Shown: positions 35,145 through 46,425 of the stretch, piece by piece
Layout: every line of letters begins with the position of its first letter
Numbering within the stretch: position 1 is the stretch's first letter
Notes under the pieces: generated by a model
The model's input: the letters and a program-made list of their open reading frames with translations, nothing else
Told to the model about the DNA's origin: nothing
Databases searched by the model: none
Position numbers and translations under genes: made by a program
DNA from: Nicotiana tabacum
Taxonomy: Eukaryota; Streptophyta; Magnoliopsida; Solanales; Solanaceae
Direction of reading: 5' to 3'
DNA: 64,000 bases
NCBI RefSeq assembly: GCF_000715075.1
Contig: NC_134081.1
Span: forward strand, 68,063,153-68,127,152

Positions 35145-36450
35145 CAAGGTAATTGTAGATGTATTTATATGTATTCGAGTTCTCATACATTGATTATTAG
35201 CTTGTACAATGGTTGTCTCTTCTTGTATGTAGATGTATTTATATGCATTCAGTATTTCCTACACTGATTTTTACTTTTTACAGTGATTTTGGACAGTTGT
35301 AGTTAGATGTATTTACATGTATTTTAGTTCATTCAACAACATTTTTAAATACACCAGTTGTTCTGTATTTAGTTATGTATTCACCCTAAATGTATTCATA
35401 TGTATTGTCAAGCCAACCGTATTCGGCTGTATTTAAAATAACAGTCATTGCCATAACTCACAATTTTTGTGGTAAACATCAGTGCATTATGTTGTATTTC
35501 ATGACTGAGTTATATATTCAACATAACTTTATAATATTATATATATATGAATTGTATTTAACTGTGTCAATCTTCTTTTTTCAGGGATTGTGGGTTGTAT
35601 GTCACAGCATACGCAAAGTATTTGTGCACTTATGGATTGATTCCACAAATGACCTTTGATGTCAATTTACTCCGTCAAAGATATCCTAACCTCCTTTGGG
35701 ACTATGCTATGCGGAAGATAGACGCCGATACCATAAGCGATAATGAAGCACCCGCAAAGATTGTTAGGCAAATCACAACTTCAGATACTTCTGTGAAGAT
35801 AGTTTTAGAATTGTTTTCTGTAAATCAGATTGTATTTGCAGCTTATTACTGAATACATCATGGTTTTACTCAACATTTATTGTTTTTAAATACATGAATG
35901 TATTTTGTCTTTAAGGTGTTAATGAATGAAACCATAACAATGCTTAAGTTATGCTATTAATTCATATATTATGTTGTATTTATGTATTAATAATCATCAC
36001 ATACTTCTATTATGTATTTATATAGTTGTATTATGCTGATACATATCCCTGCAATATTCAGCATAATTCAATGGTTTTAAATCCCTGTTATAATCCAGCT
36101 ATATTCTGCAATATTTGAATGATAGGCAGTAGTGTATTCAATTGTATTTTACTGTATTTATTAAATTTCAATGATAGACAGTGTTGTATTCAATGGTTGT
36201 ATAAATGTCCTCCTATATACATGTCCTGTTATATTCAGCATAATTCAATTGCATACAAATACAAAAAATATCATTCAAGCTATATTAAAAAGTCAAAACA
36301 CCATATTTAATGTTAATCTAACTTGTATGTATTTTTGTTTTACTGTGTTTCAGTGTATTTAAATGATAGAGAGTGTTGTATTCATTGTATTTTATTGTAT
36401 TTATTATATTTATTATATTTTCAGACTTAGCTATGTTCAGTGATCATAAT
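35145..36450. repeat. TGTATTTA/TGTATTCA-rich arm of the MULE (left)
   Basis: A degenerate array of 8-10-bp words (TGTATTTA, TGTATTCA, GTATTCAATTGTATTT) with a longer repeat (AATGATAGACAGTGTTGTATTC) at about 36118, 36170 and 36363. The right arm (46426-48480) carries the same words, including a copy near 46458. It forms introns or intergenic filler around the Ulp1 exon. Confidence 0.65.
35585..35852 (+). pseudogene. Last exon of MULE Ulp1-like cysteine protease
   Basis: A pyrimidine-rich acceptor (CTTCTTTTTTCAG) ends at 35584. The next codons give D-C-G-L-Y-V-T-A-Y-A, the conserved block around the catalytic Cys of the C48 (Ulp1/SENP) family, followed by a LLRQRYPNLLWDYA-type segment and a stop at 35850-35852. 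The His and Asp of the triad should lie upstream, but only about 430 bp of repeat DNA separates this from the first exon, so the central exons are deleted. Ulp1 proteases remove SUMO-type modifiers; copies captured by plant MULEs (the Kaonashi group in Arabidopsis) are known. This copy cannot be active. Confidence 0.7.
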
Positions 36451-36454
36451 TTTC

Positions 36455-38346
36455 TTATGTACCTTCAAAATGAGAGTATATTTATTATAAGATAAATTCG
36501 GGAGGAAGAACAATTTCTCTTAACAATTAATTAATTTAAATAGAAAATTTAAGCATATGAGATTTTCATCCTTTAATATTTTTATCTAACAATTCACAAT
36601 ATATATCATGCTTTAATTAAACAAGGAATACAATTTATATAAGTAATTCATGCTTTGAGTCCTAAACTACCGGACTTTAGCATTAATAGTAGCTACGCAC
36701 AGACTCTCATCACCTAATAGTAGCTACGCACGGACTCTCGTCACCTCGTGCGTACGTAGCCCCCACAATTAGTACAAATTATTTAATTTAATCACCTATG
36801 GGGTAATTTTCCCCTCACAAGATTAGACAAGAGACTTACCTCAATTTTCTCCAATTTAATCCACTAGAAGGCCCTTTTCTCGATTATTCAACTTTGATTG
36901 GCTCGAATCTAACCAAAAATAATTCGATACAATCACTAAAATTTATAGGAAACAATTCTATTAGAAAATACTACATTTTCTATAAAAATCCCAAAATTAA
37001 TTAAAAATTCGATCGTGGGGCCCACATTTTGGAATCTGGCGAAAGTTACGAAATCAGACAACCTATTCAATTGCGAGTCCAACCATATCAATTTCACTCA
37101 AATCCGATTCCGAAATCTTGAAAATTCATTTCTATGAGATTTCAAAAATTTCCCAAATTTCAATCTCAGAACACTAATTAAATGGTGAAAACAATGATAT
37201 ATTTGTGTATATAGACCAAATCCGAGTTGGAATCACTTGCCCTAATGTCTTTCCTTGAAAATCTATCAAAAGTCGCCTCTGCTCAAGCTCAAGTTCGTCA
37301 AAAATGGCAAATGGGACGAATGCCCCTATTTTTATAACTTACAGATCTGTCCAGGTTGACCTCGATCATGGAGTCTGATCATGGAGTCCGATTATGGAGT
37401 CCGATCATGGAGTCCGATCATGGAGTCCAATCATTTGGAGTCCGATCATGTGGAGTCTGATCACAGCCCAGAATTTCCAGCAGAAGAGAAAAATTGCAGC
37501 AGCTGTTTTAAGTTCAACTTTTGATCCGTTAACCATCCGAAACTCACCCGAGGCCCTCGGGACCTCAACTAAATATACCAATAAGTCTTAAAACATCATA
37601 CAAACTTATTTGAAACCTCAAATCACATAAAACGACGCTAAAATCATGAATTATGCTCCAATTCAAGCTTACTAAAACTTAAAATTTCCAACTTCTATAT
37701 TCGATGTCGAAACCTGTCAATCAAGTCCGATTGACCTCAAATTTTGCACACAAGTCATAAATGACATAACGGAGCTATGAAAATTTTCGGAACTGCATTC
37801 CGACTCCGGTATCAAAAAGTCAACTCACCGGTCAAACTTCCAAACTTAAATTCTTGTTTTAGCCATTTCAAGCCTAACTTCACTACGGACTTCCAAATAA
37901 AATTTCGATCACGCTCCTAAGTCCAAAATCACCATACACAGCTGTTGGAATTATCAAAATTCTATTCCGGGGTCGTTTGCACATAATTTGACATCCGGTC
38001 ACTATTTGAACTTAAACTTTTAATTTTTCATCAAAATTTTATATCTCGGGCTAGGGACCTCGAAATTTGATTTCGGGCGTACGCCCAAGTCCCGAATCAC
38101 GATACAGACCTACCGGAACTATCAAAATACTGATCTGAGTCCGTTTGCTCAAAATATTGACCAAAGTCAACTCAGTTGAGTTTTAAAGCTCTAATTCACA
38201 TTTTAATCCATTTTTCACATAAAAACTTTCCGAAAAATTTTACGGACTACGCACGCAAGTCGAGGAATGATAAATAGTGATTTCTTAGGTCTTAGAACAC
38301 AGAATTAATTATTAAATTTAAAGATGACAAATTTTGGGTCATCACA
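36455..38346 (-). repeat. 3' LTR of gypsy element 3, truncated
   Basis: Corresponds to 44495-46425 of the intact LTR; the part equivalent to 43518-44494 is missing. The break joins MULE sequence at TTTTCTTATGTACC, where the LTR has TTTTTTATGTACC, so there is a few bases of microhomology. Inside it, the first arm of the stem-loop is tandemly duplicated (36692-36760), and the GGAGTCCGATCAT array has about 7 units (37364-37463). Confidence 0.85.
37364..37463. repeat. GGAGTCCGATCAT minisatellite in LTR of element 3
   Basis: About seven units of 13-15 bp in the left LTR. The right LTR (45404-45541) has about nine, mostly the 15-bp form. It occupies the LTR position held by CGCAGGTGCG or CGCGATCGCG arrays in elements 1 and 2. 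Confidence 0.85.
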
Positions 38347-38350
38347 TTCT

Positions 38351-41300
38351 TCACCTATAAAACAAACGTTCGTCCTCGAACGAGTTTAGAATTATACATG
38401 AAGTGCTGAATAAGTGTGGATATCTGCTCCTCATGTTTTCCTCGGCCTTCCAAGTTGCTTCCTCGACTGGTTGGCCCCTCCACTGGACTTTTACTGCAAA
38501 AATCCTCTTGGACCTCAACTGGCGAACCTGTTTATCAACAATGGCAACTGGCTCCTCTTCATAACCTAAGCTATTATCTAGCTGAACTGTGCTGAAGTCT
38601 AACACATGTGATAGGTCGGCATGATACTTCTGGAGCATAGATTCATGGAAAACCGGATGAACTCCTGATAGGTTGGGAGGCAATGCAAGCTCATAAGCAA
38701 CCTCCCCAACTTGTCTCAACACCTCAAATAGGCCTATAGACCTTGGGCTCAACTTGCCCTTCTTCCCGAATCTCATGATTCCCTTCATCGGTGAAACCTT
38801 CAAGAGAACTTTTTCACCCATCATAAATGATAAATCTTGCGCTTTCTGATCTGCGTAACTCTTCTGTCTGGACTGTGCTATACGAAGTCGCTCCTGAATC
38901 AACTTTACCTTTTCCAAGGCATCTTTCACCAAATCAGCACCATATAATTTAGCCTCACTGGGCCCAAACCATCCGATGGGCGAACGGCATCGCCGACCAT
39001 ATAAAGCCTCAAATGGAGTCATCTCGATGCTGGATTGGTAACTTTTATTATAAGCGAACTCGCCCAAAGGCAAGAAACGATCCCACTGACCTCCAAAGTC
39101 AATCACACATGCCCTGAGCATATCCTCCAAAATCTGAATTGTCCGCTCTGACTGCCCGTCGGTCTGCGGATGAAAGGCTGTGCTGAGCTCTACACGGGTC
39201 CCCAACTAACTGTGTACTGCTCTCCAGAAATGTGAAGTAAACTGAGGACCTCTATTTGATATGATAGAAATTGGCACACTGTGCAACCGAACTATCTCCT
39301 GAATAAAAATTTGGGCCAACCTCTCTGAAGTATACGTAGTCACAACCGGAATGAAATGTGCCGACTTGGTCAACCTGTCAACAATGACCCAAACTGCACC
39401 AAACTTCCGCATGGTCTGCGGTAACCCAACTACAAAGTCCATAGTGATGTGTTCCCATTTCCACTCCGGTATAGTCATCTGCTAAAGTAGGCCACCTGGC
39501 CTCTGGTGCTCATATTTAACTTGGTGACAATTTAGACACCTAGCTACATGCGCAACAATGTCCTTTTTCATTCGTCGCCACCAATAATGCTGCCTCAGGT
39601 AACGATACATCTTCGTAGCACCTGGATGAATAGAATACCGAGAACTTTGTGCCTCCTATAGGATCTTTTTCCTCAGTCCATCCACATTAGGGACACATAG
39701 ACGATCCTGGAGTCACAGAACGCCATCCGCTCCAATAGTAACTTCCTTGGCACCACCCCGTAGTACCGTTTCTCAAAGAACCATTAAGTGTGGATCATCA
39801 TACTGGCGAGCCTTGATCTGTTCAAATAGTGAAGACTGAGCTACAACACATGCAAGAACTCAGCTAGGCTCTGAAATATCCAGCCGCACAAGTCTGTTGG
39901 CCAAGGACTGAATATCTAAAGCCAATGACCTCTCCTCTGCTGAAATGAAAGCCAAACTACCCATACTCTCCGCCTTTCTACTCAAGGCGTCTGCAACCAC
40001 ATTTGCTTTGCTCGGATGATATAGGATAGTAATATCATAATCTTTTAGTAACTGAAGCCATCTGCGTTGTCTCAGATTTAGGTCCCTTTGCTTGAACAAA
40101 TGTCGCAAACTGCGATGATCAGTGTAAACTTCACAAGACACCCCATAAAGATAATGCTTCCAAATCTTAAGAGCGTAAACAATCACAGCTAACTCCAAAT
40201 CATGTACTGGATAATTCTTCTCGTGGGGCTTCAGTTGACATGAAGCATATGCAATAACTCGCACTTCCTGCTCGAATACACAACCCAAGCCAACGCGTGA
40301 AGCGTCGCAATACACTGTATACATCCCCGAACCAGAAGGCAACACTAACACTGGTAATGTAGTCAATGCTGTCTTGAGCTTCTGAAAGCTCACCTAACAA
40401 TCATCGGACCATCGGAACGGAGCACCCTTCTGGGTTAATTTGGTCAAAGGTTCTGCAATAGATGAAAAACCTTCCACGAACCGACGATAATAACCTGCTA
40501 AACCCAGAAAACTCCTGATCTTAGTCGCCGAAGTGGGACAATGCCAATTCTGAACTGCCTTAATCTTTTTGGGATCAACCTTAATACCCTCGCCCGATAC
40601 AATATGCCCCAAAAATGCTACAGATTCTAGACAGAACTCACATTTGGTGAACTTAGCATATAGCTTTTGTTCCCGCAACATCTGAAGCACTACTCTCATA
40701 TGCTGCTCATGCTCCTCCTTACTATGCGAGTAGATCAAAATTTCATCAATGAAGACAATGACAAACGAATCAATATATGGCCTAAATAACCTATTCATTA
40801 AATCCATAAATGTTGTCGGGGCGTTAGTTAAACCGAAAGACATCACCAGAAACTCATAATGACCATATCTAGTCCGGAAAGCAGTCTTCGGAACATCTGA
40901 ATCCCGAATCTTCAACTGATGGTACCCTGACCTCAAGTCGATCTTAGAGAACACCCTATCACCCTGCAACTGGTCAAATAGATCATCAATATACGGCAAT
41001 GGGTACTTGTTCTTAATAGTGACTTTGTTCAGTTGACGATAATCAATACACATCCGCATTTTTCCATCCTTCTTCTTCACAAATAATACCGGTGTACCCC
41101 AAGGCGATACACTCAGTCTGACGAACCCTTTGGCTAGTAACTCCTCAAGCTGCTCTTTCAATTCTTTCAATTCTTTCAGAGCTATGCGATACGGTGGGAT
41201 AGATATAGGCTGGGTATCTGGAGTCAAGTCAATACAGAAATCAATATCACGATCAGGTGGCATACCTGGAAGATCTGAAAGAAATACATCGGAGAACTCC

Positions 41301-41944
41301 CGAACTATAGGCAGTGAGCAATAGCTAGAGTCTCTACAGTAGTATCTCGAACATAGGCTAGATAAGCCAAACAACCCTTCTCAACCATGTGTTAAGCCTT
41401 TATAAAAGAAATAACTCAATTAAATGAACTAACAGACGAACCCTTCCACTCCAGCTTAGGCAATGCTGGAATAGACAAGGTAACAGTCTTGGCATGGCAA
41501 TCCAGAATAGCATGATATGGAGATAACCAGTCTATGCCTAGAATAATTTCAAAATCGGTCATCTCAAGCAATAGGAGATCTGCTCTAGTTTCATAACCAC
41601 AGAATGTAATAATACATGACCGGTAGATCCGATTCACAACAACAGAATCGCCCACAGGAGTGGACATATAAACAGGAGTACTCAAGGACTCACGAGAAAT
41701 ACCCAGGAATGGAGCAAATAGAGATGACACATATGAATACGTAGATCCTGGATCATATAATACTAAGGCATATTTGCCGCAAAGTGAAATAATACTTGTA
41801 ATCCCGACATCTGAGGCCTCTGTATCTGGTCTGGCCGGAAAAGCATAGAACCGAGCTGGAGCACCAACTGGCTGGCCTCCGCCTGGCTGACCTCCACCTC
41901 TAGGACGACCCCTACCTACCTGTCCTCCACCTCTTAGTGGTCGG
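38351..41944 (-). pseudogene. pol of gypsy element 3: PR-RT-RNaseH-IN-chromodomain, broken
   Basis: Protease D-P-G-S is present (near 41745). RT (41290-40500) is a long open stretch, but the catalytic F-I-D-D reads F-I-D-E (Asp to Glu, 40742-40744). RNase H is at 40390-39960 ([21 protein letters not shown]). The integrase zinc region lies near 39510-39640. In the core the second Asp reads Asn (ISNRGPQF, 39254-39256), so the D,D,E triad is broken. The C-terminal module and chromodomain ([14 protein letters not shown]) run to 38351. Stops occur near 39206, 39480, 39857 (TGA from CGA) and 40391. Confidence 0.85.
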
Positions 41945-43326
41945 ACAACTGGTGGAGGAACTGGTCCAGTAATCATAGGCTGCTGACCCTGTTGCACTAG
42001 CTTACCCCGAAGCCTGGGGAAAAATCTCTGTATATGACTGGGATCCCTGCACTCATAACAACGCTTCGGTGCGATGGGCTGCTGACTAAGAGTCTGGCCC
42101 TAGGGAACTGAATACCCACTGGGAGGACCCTGAATAGCTGGTGGGCGATAAGAACTCTCTGGTATAGCACTGAAATAAGGTTGCACCGGAGCACCCCGAG
42201 GAGGCGGTGGTGCTGGATTTGGGGTCCTGCGGGACTGCCCTCTCATGAACTGACCTCTGCCCACAGACAGAGCACCTCTGAACTCTCCAGAATACCTGAA
42301 CCGCTTATCTCTCATAACCTTCACTTAGCTCCACTGACGTACACCCTCAATCCTGCGGGCTATCTCCACGACTAGCTCATAAGAAGTACCCATCTCAACC
42401 TCTCGAGCCATAGTGGCCTGAATGCCAGTATGTAAACCCGCAACAAACCTCCGCACTCTCTCCGCCTCAGTAGGGAGTATCATAAGTGCATGGCGAGATA
42501 ACTCAGAAAATCTCGCCTCATAATTGGTCACTGACATCTAACTCTGTTGGAGCTGCTCAAACTGAAACCTCAACTCTTCCCTCTGGGAGGGTGGAATATA
42601 CCTGTCCAGGAAGATACGGGTGAACCTGTCCCAAGTTATGGGAGGAGAATATGCTGGTCTGCCAAGAACATAAGACTGCCACCATCTACGGGCTCTGCCC
42701 TCTAGATGAAAAATAGAAAAGTCTACCCCATGAGACTCCAATATCCTTATGTTGTAAAGTCTATCCTTGCACCGATCAATGAAATCCTGGGGATCCTCAT
42801 GCTGCTCACCCCCAAAAATAGGAGGATGTAGTCTAGTCCATCTGTCCAATAGTTTCTGTGGATCGGCGGCTACAGCTGGCCTGGGCTCAAGTGTAGCTGC
42901 TGCCACTGGCTGGGCTCCACCCACGGGTAGTGCACCCTGGGTCTCATATACAACAGCTTCCTGTTCATGAGCCTGTGCAATAGGGGTCTGTGCTCCCCCG
43001 CACGCCTGAGATGTGGCTGGGTCTGCCAAAAATAAATCGGCCTAAGTCATATTGTCCATGAACCGCAACATACGACCCACGACATCCTGAAATCCCGGTG
43101 TAGATGTGAAATCCACCGGAGCTGGCTCTGCCACAGGTACCTCATCATGTTCCTCAACAATGGGGTTCTCTGCTGGACCCACTAGCGGCATAACTGAAAT
43201 AGTCTTGGGACGTCCTCGCCCTCTACCACGGGCTGGAGCCCTCCCTCGGCCTCTACCTCGTCCTCTAGAAAATGGGGGAGTAGCTCTTCCCTGGTCTGGA
43301 ACCTCATTAGAGCGCGTTCTCACCAT
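41945..43326 (-). pseudogene. gag of gypsy element 3, broken
   Basis: Starts at ATG 43326-43324 (MVRTRSNEVPDQ...), with an Arg/Gly-rich stretch (RGRGRGRGRAPARGRG) and then the capsid-type domain (about 42880-42550, ARRWWQSYVL). TAG stops lie at 43042-43044 and 42538-42540; both codons are CAG in element 1. The zinc knuckle has lost its last Cys (RFCP-type to RFFP, codon 42019-42021). Part of the N-terminal Gly/Arg run is longer than in element 1. Confidence 0.83.
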
Positions 43327-43426
43327 CTCTGAGAAAATAAGAGAAGGATATTTAGTACTACATCAATTGCACGATGGAATATGAAGAAAGGTAGTTTCCT
43401 AACACCCTATAGCCTCTCGAAGATAA

Positions 43427-43444
43427 GAACAGACATCTCTGTAC
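43427..43444 (-). promoter_or_regulatory. Leader stem-loop, element 3 (decayed)
   Basis: On the - strand GTACAGAGATGTCTGTTC: the stem has one mismatch and the loop reads AGATGT instead of AGACGT. Position between PBS and gag matches the other elements. Confidence 0.5.
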
Positions 43445-43501
43445 TAATCCACAAGACTCTATTAGGACTGCTCATAACTTGTGAGACCTACGTGAACCTA
43501 G

Positions 43502-43514
43502 TGCTCTAATACCA
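43502..43514 (-). promoter_or_regulatory. Primer-binding site of element 3
   Basis: TGGTATTAGAGCA on the - strand, one change from the initiator tRNA-Met complement, next to the 5' LTR ending at 43518. Confidence 0.85.
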
Positions 43515-43517
43515 TGT

Positions 43518-46425
43518 TGTCACAACACAATTTCACCTATAGGTCGTGATGGCACCCAACACTACAGCCAGGCAAGCCAACAAATAAATTAAACATATAT
43601 CAATTATTTTCAGAATAATTTTCTAAGAAATTTTATTATTTTACTAGCAATATTAAGAAATTAGAAAAGATACCGATTAACTTAAATCCAACTAAAGAAA
43701 ATACAATTCCAAATACTACCAATGTGTGTGCCAAGACCTGGTGTCACAAGTGTATGAGCATCTAGTAGATTATACAAAACCTCAAATAATGTCTGAAATA
43801 AAAATAGACAGAATGAAAAATACAAGGAGAGACACTGGTAGCTGCAGAACGGCTCAGAAAGGTAGCTCACCACTATGCCCTTGGATAACATGGGTGTAAG
43901 ACGATAGGTCCCCCACTAGTACTTGCCTCAGGTCCTGCACAAAAAGTGCAGCAAGTGTAGTATGAGTACGTAAACAACGTGTACCCAGTAAGTATCAAGC
44001 CCAATCTCGAAATGGTAGAGACGAGATGACCCACTTTGACACTCATTATAGGTCAATAATAATAATTAAAATAAAACTAGAATATTTAAATCAGCATGAT
44101 TCACAGAATTTACAATAATCTATTGAACCAGTAAAAATAATTAAATCCCTTCAAATGCAAGAATTCTCAATATATTAATTAAATTCCTTCAATTCCAATA
44201 AAATTTTTGATTTATCAATTAGTCTCATTTACAGGAATAACAATAATTCCTTAACAAGCAGGAATAATAATTCTTTAAATTCCAAAGATTTTTAATTTAT
44301 CAATTAGTTTCGCAAGCTGCAATAAACTATTAAATTATCGTGTAATTATTATTATTAAGCACAATTTCTGTCGAGGTCGTACGACCCAATCCAGAATGTC
44401 GTGCACACTGCCGAGGGACGTACGGCATGATCCATATATGCATCTATCCTGCCGAGGCAATTCGGCCCGCTCCACAAGAAAGGAGGACATTTTTTTATGT
44501 ACCTCCGGAATGAGAGTATATTTATTATAAGATAAATTCAGGAGGAAGAACAATTTCTCTTAACAATTAATTAATTTAAACAGAAAATTTAAGCATATGA
44601 GATTTTCATCCTTTAATATCTTCCCTAACAATTCACAATATATATATATATATATCAAATAATTTAATTAAGTAAAGACTAAAGACTACAATTTACACAA
44701 GTAATTCATGTTTTTGAGTCCTAAACTACCCGGACTTTAGTATTTAATAATAGCTACGCGCGAACTCTCGTCACCTCGTGCGTACGTAGCCCCCACAATT
44801 AGCAAAAAGTATTTAATATTTAATCACATATGGGGTAATTTCCCTCTCACAATATTAGACAAGAGACTTACCTCAATTTGCTCCAATTTAATCCACTAGA
44901 AGGCCCTTTCCTCGATTATCCAACTTTAATTGGCTCGAATCTAACCAAAAATAATTTGATACAATCACTAAAATTTATAGGAAGCAATTCTATAAGAAAA
45001 TACTACATTTTTAATCAAAATCCCGAAATTAATTAAAAATTCGATCGTGGGGCCCACATTTTAAAATCCGACGAAAGTTACAAAATCAGAAAACCCAGTC
45101 AATTACGAGTCCAACCATACCAATTTTACTCAAATCCGACTCCGAATCGATACCGAAATTTCAAAAATTCGTTTCTATGAGATTTCAAACATTTCCCAAA
45201 TTTCAATCTCAAAACATTAATTAAATGGTGAAAACTATGATATATTTGTGTATATAGACCAAATCCGAGTTGGAATCACTTACCCTAATGTCTTTTCTTG
45301 AAAATCTGTCAAAAGTCGCCTCTGCTCAAGCTCAAGTTCGTCAAAAATGGCAAATGGGACGAATGCCCCTGTTTTTATAACTTACAAATCTGTCCAGGTT
45401 GACCTCGATCATAGAGTCTGATCATGGAGTCCGATCATGGAGTCCGATCATTTGGAGTCCGATCATGTGGAGTTTGATCATGTGGAGTCCGATTATGTGG
45501 AGTCCGATCATGTGGAGTCCGATTATGTGGAGTCCGATCACAGCCCAGAATTTCCAGCATAAGAGAAAAATTGCAGCAACTGTTTTAAGTTCAACTTTTG
45601 ATCCGTTAACCATCCGAAACTCACATGAGGCCCTCAGGACCTCAACCAAATATACCAACAAGTCCTAAAACATCATACGAACTTATTTAAAATCTCAAAT
45701 CACACAAAATGAAACTAAAACTACGAATTATGCTCCAATTCAAGCTTACTGAAACTTAAAATTTCCAACTTCTATGTACGATGTCGAAACCTATCAATCA
45801 AGTCCGATTGACCTCAAATTTTGCACACAAGTCATAAATGACATAACAGAGCTATGAAAATTTTCGAAACTATATTTCGACTCCGGTATCAAAAAGTCAA
45901 CTCCCCCGGTCAAACTTCCAGACTTAAATTTTTATTTTAGCCATTTCAAGCCTAATTTCACTACGGACTTCCAAATAAAATTTCGATCACGCTCCTAAGT
46001 CCAAAATCACTATACGGAGCTGTTGGAATCATCAAAATTCTATTCAGGGGTCGTTTGCACATAATTCGATATCTGATCACTATTTGAACTTAAACTTTTA
46101 ATTTTTCATCAAAATTCCATATCTCAGGCTAGGGACCTCAAAATTTGATTCCAGGCATACGCCCAAGTCCCAAATCACGATACGGACCTACCGAAACTAT
46201 CCAAAACACTGATCCGAGTCTGTTTGCTCAAAATATTGACCAAAGTCAACTCAGTTGAGTTTTAAAGCTCTAATTCACATTTTAATCCATTTTTCACATA
46301 AACACTTTCCGAAAAATTTTACGGACTGCACACACAAGTCGAGAAATAATAAATAGTGCTTTTCGAGATCTTAGAACACAGAATTAATTATTAAATTTAA
46401 AGATGATAAATTTTGGGTCATCACA
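43518..46425 (-). repeat. 5' LTR of gypsy element 3
   Basis: 2908 bp, on the - strand TGTGATGACCC...GTTGTGACA. Contains the minisatellite (45404-45541), donor match GAGGTAAGT (44866-44874, - strand), stem-loop (44753-44790) and three GCCG/CGGC hairpin units (44366-44470). Its R/U5 side resembles element 1, its U3 side does not. Confidence 0.88.

Larger units (their letters stand above)
23749..35155 (+). pseudogene. First exon of MULE Ulp1-like gene, split by gypsy element 2
   Basis: ATG 23749 opens a frame (MVDSITQKRVTRGIPTKA...) that stops being gene-like exactly at the LTR start 23873. It resumes after the 3' LTR and the ATTAG duplication at 34961. With the element and one TSD copy left out of the reading, the frame continues without a stop to about 35152, where AAG|GTAATT looks like a splice donor. 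The second part is Lys/Ser/Glu-rich (KKRRK-type basic patches), a likely nuclear N-terminal region. Product: N-terminal part of a protein whose last exon is at 35585. It is disrupted by an 11-kb insertion. Confidence 0.55.
36455..46425 (-). mobile_element. Gypsy element 3: Ty3/gypsy chromovirus, - strand, truncated 3' LTR
   Basis: On the - strand: 5' LTR 46425-43518, PBS 43514-43502, gag from 43326, pol to 38351, 3' LTR 38346 to about 36455. The coding region is a close relative of element 1 (near-identical gag phrases such as FIDRCKDRLYN), but the U3 halves of the LTRs are unrelated to element 1. The left LTR lacks about 1 kb of its R/U5 side. The LTR outer end at 46425 is followed by GCATA; no matching copy survives on the left. 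Confidence 0.88.
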
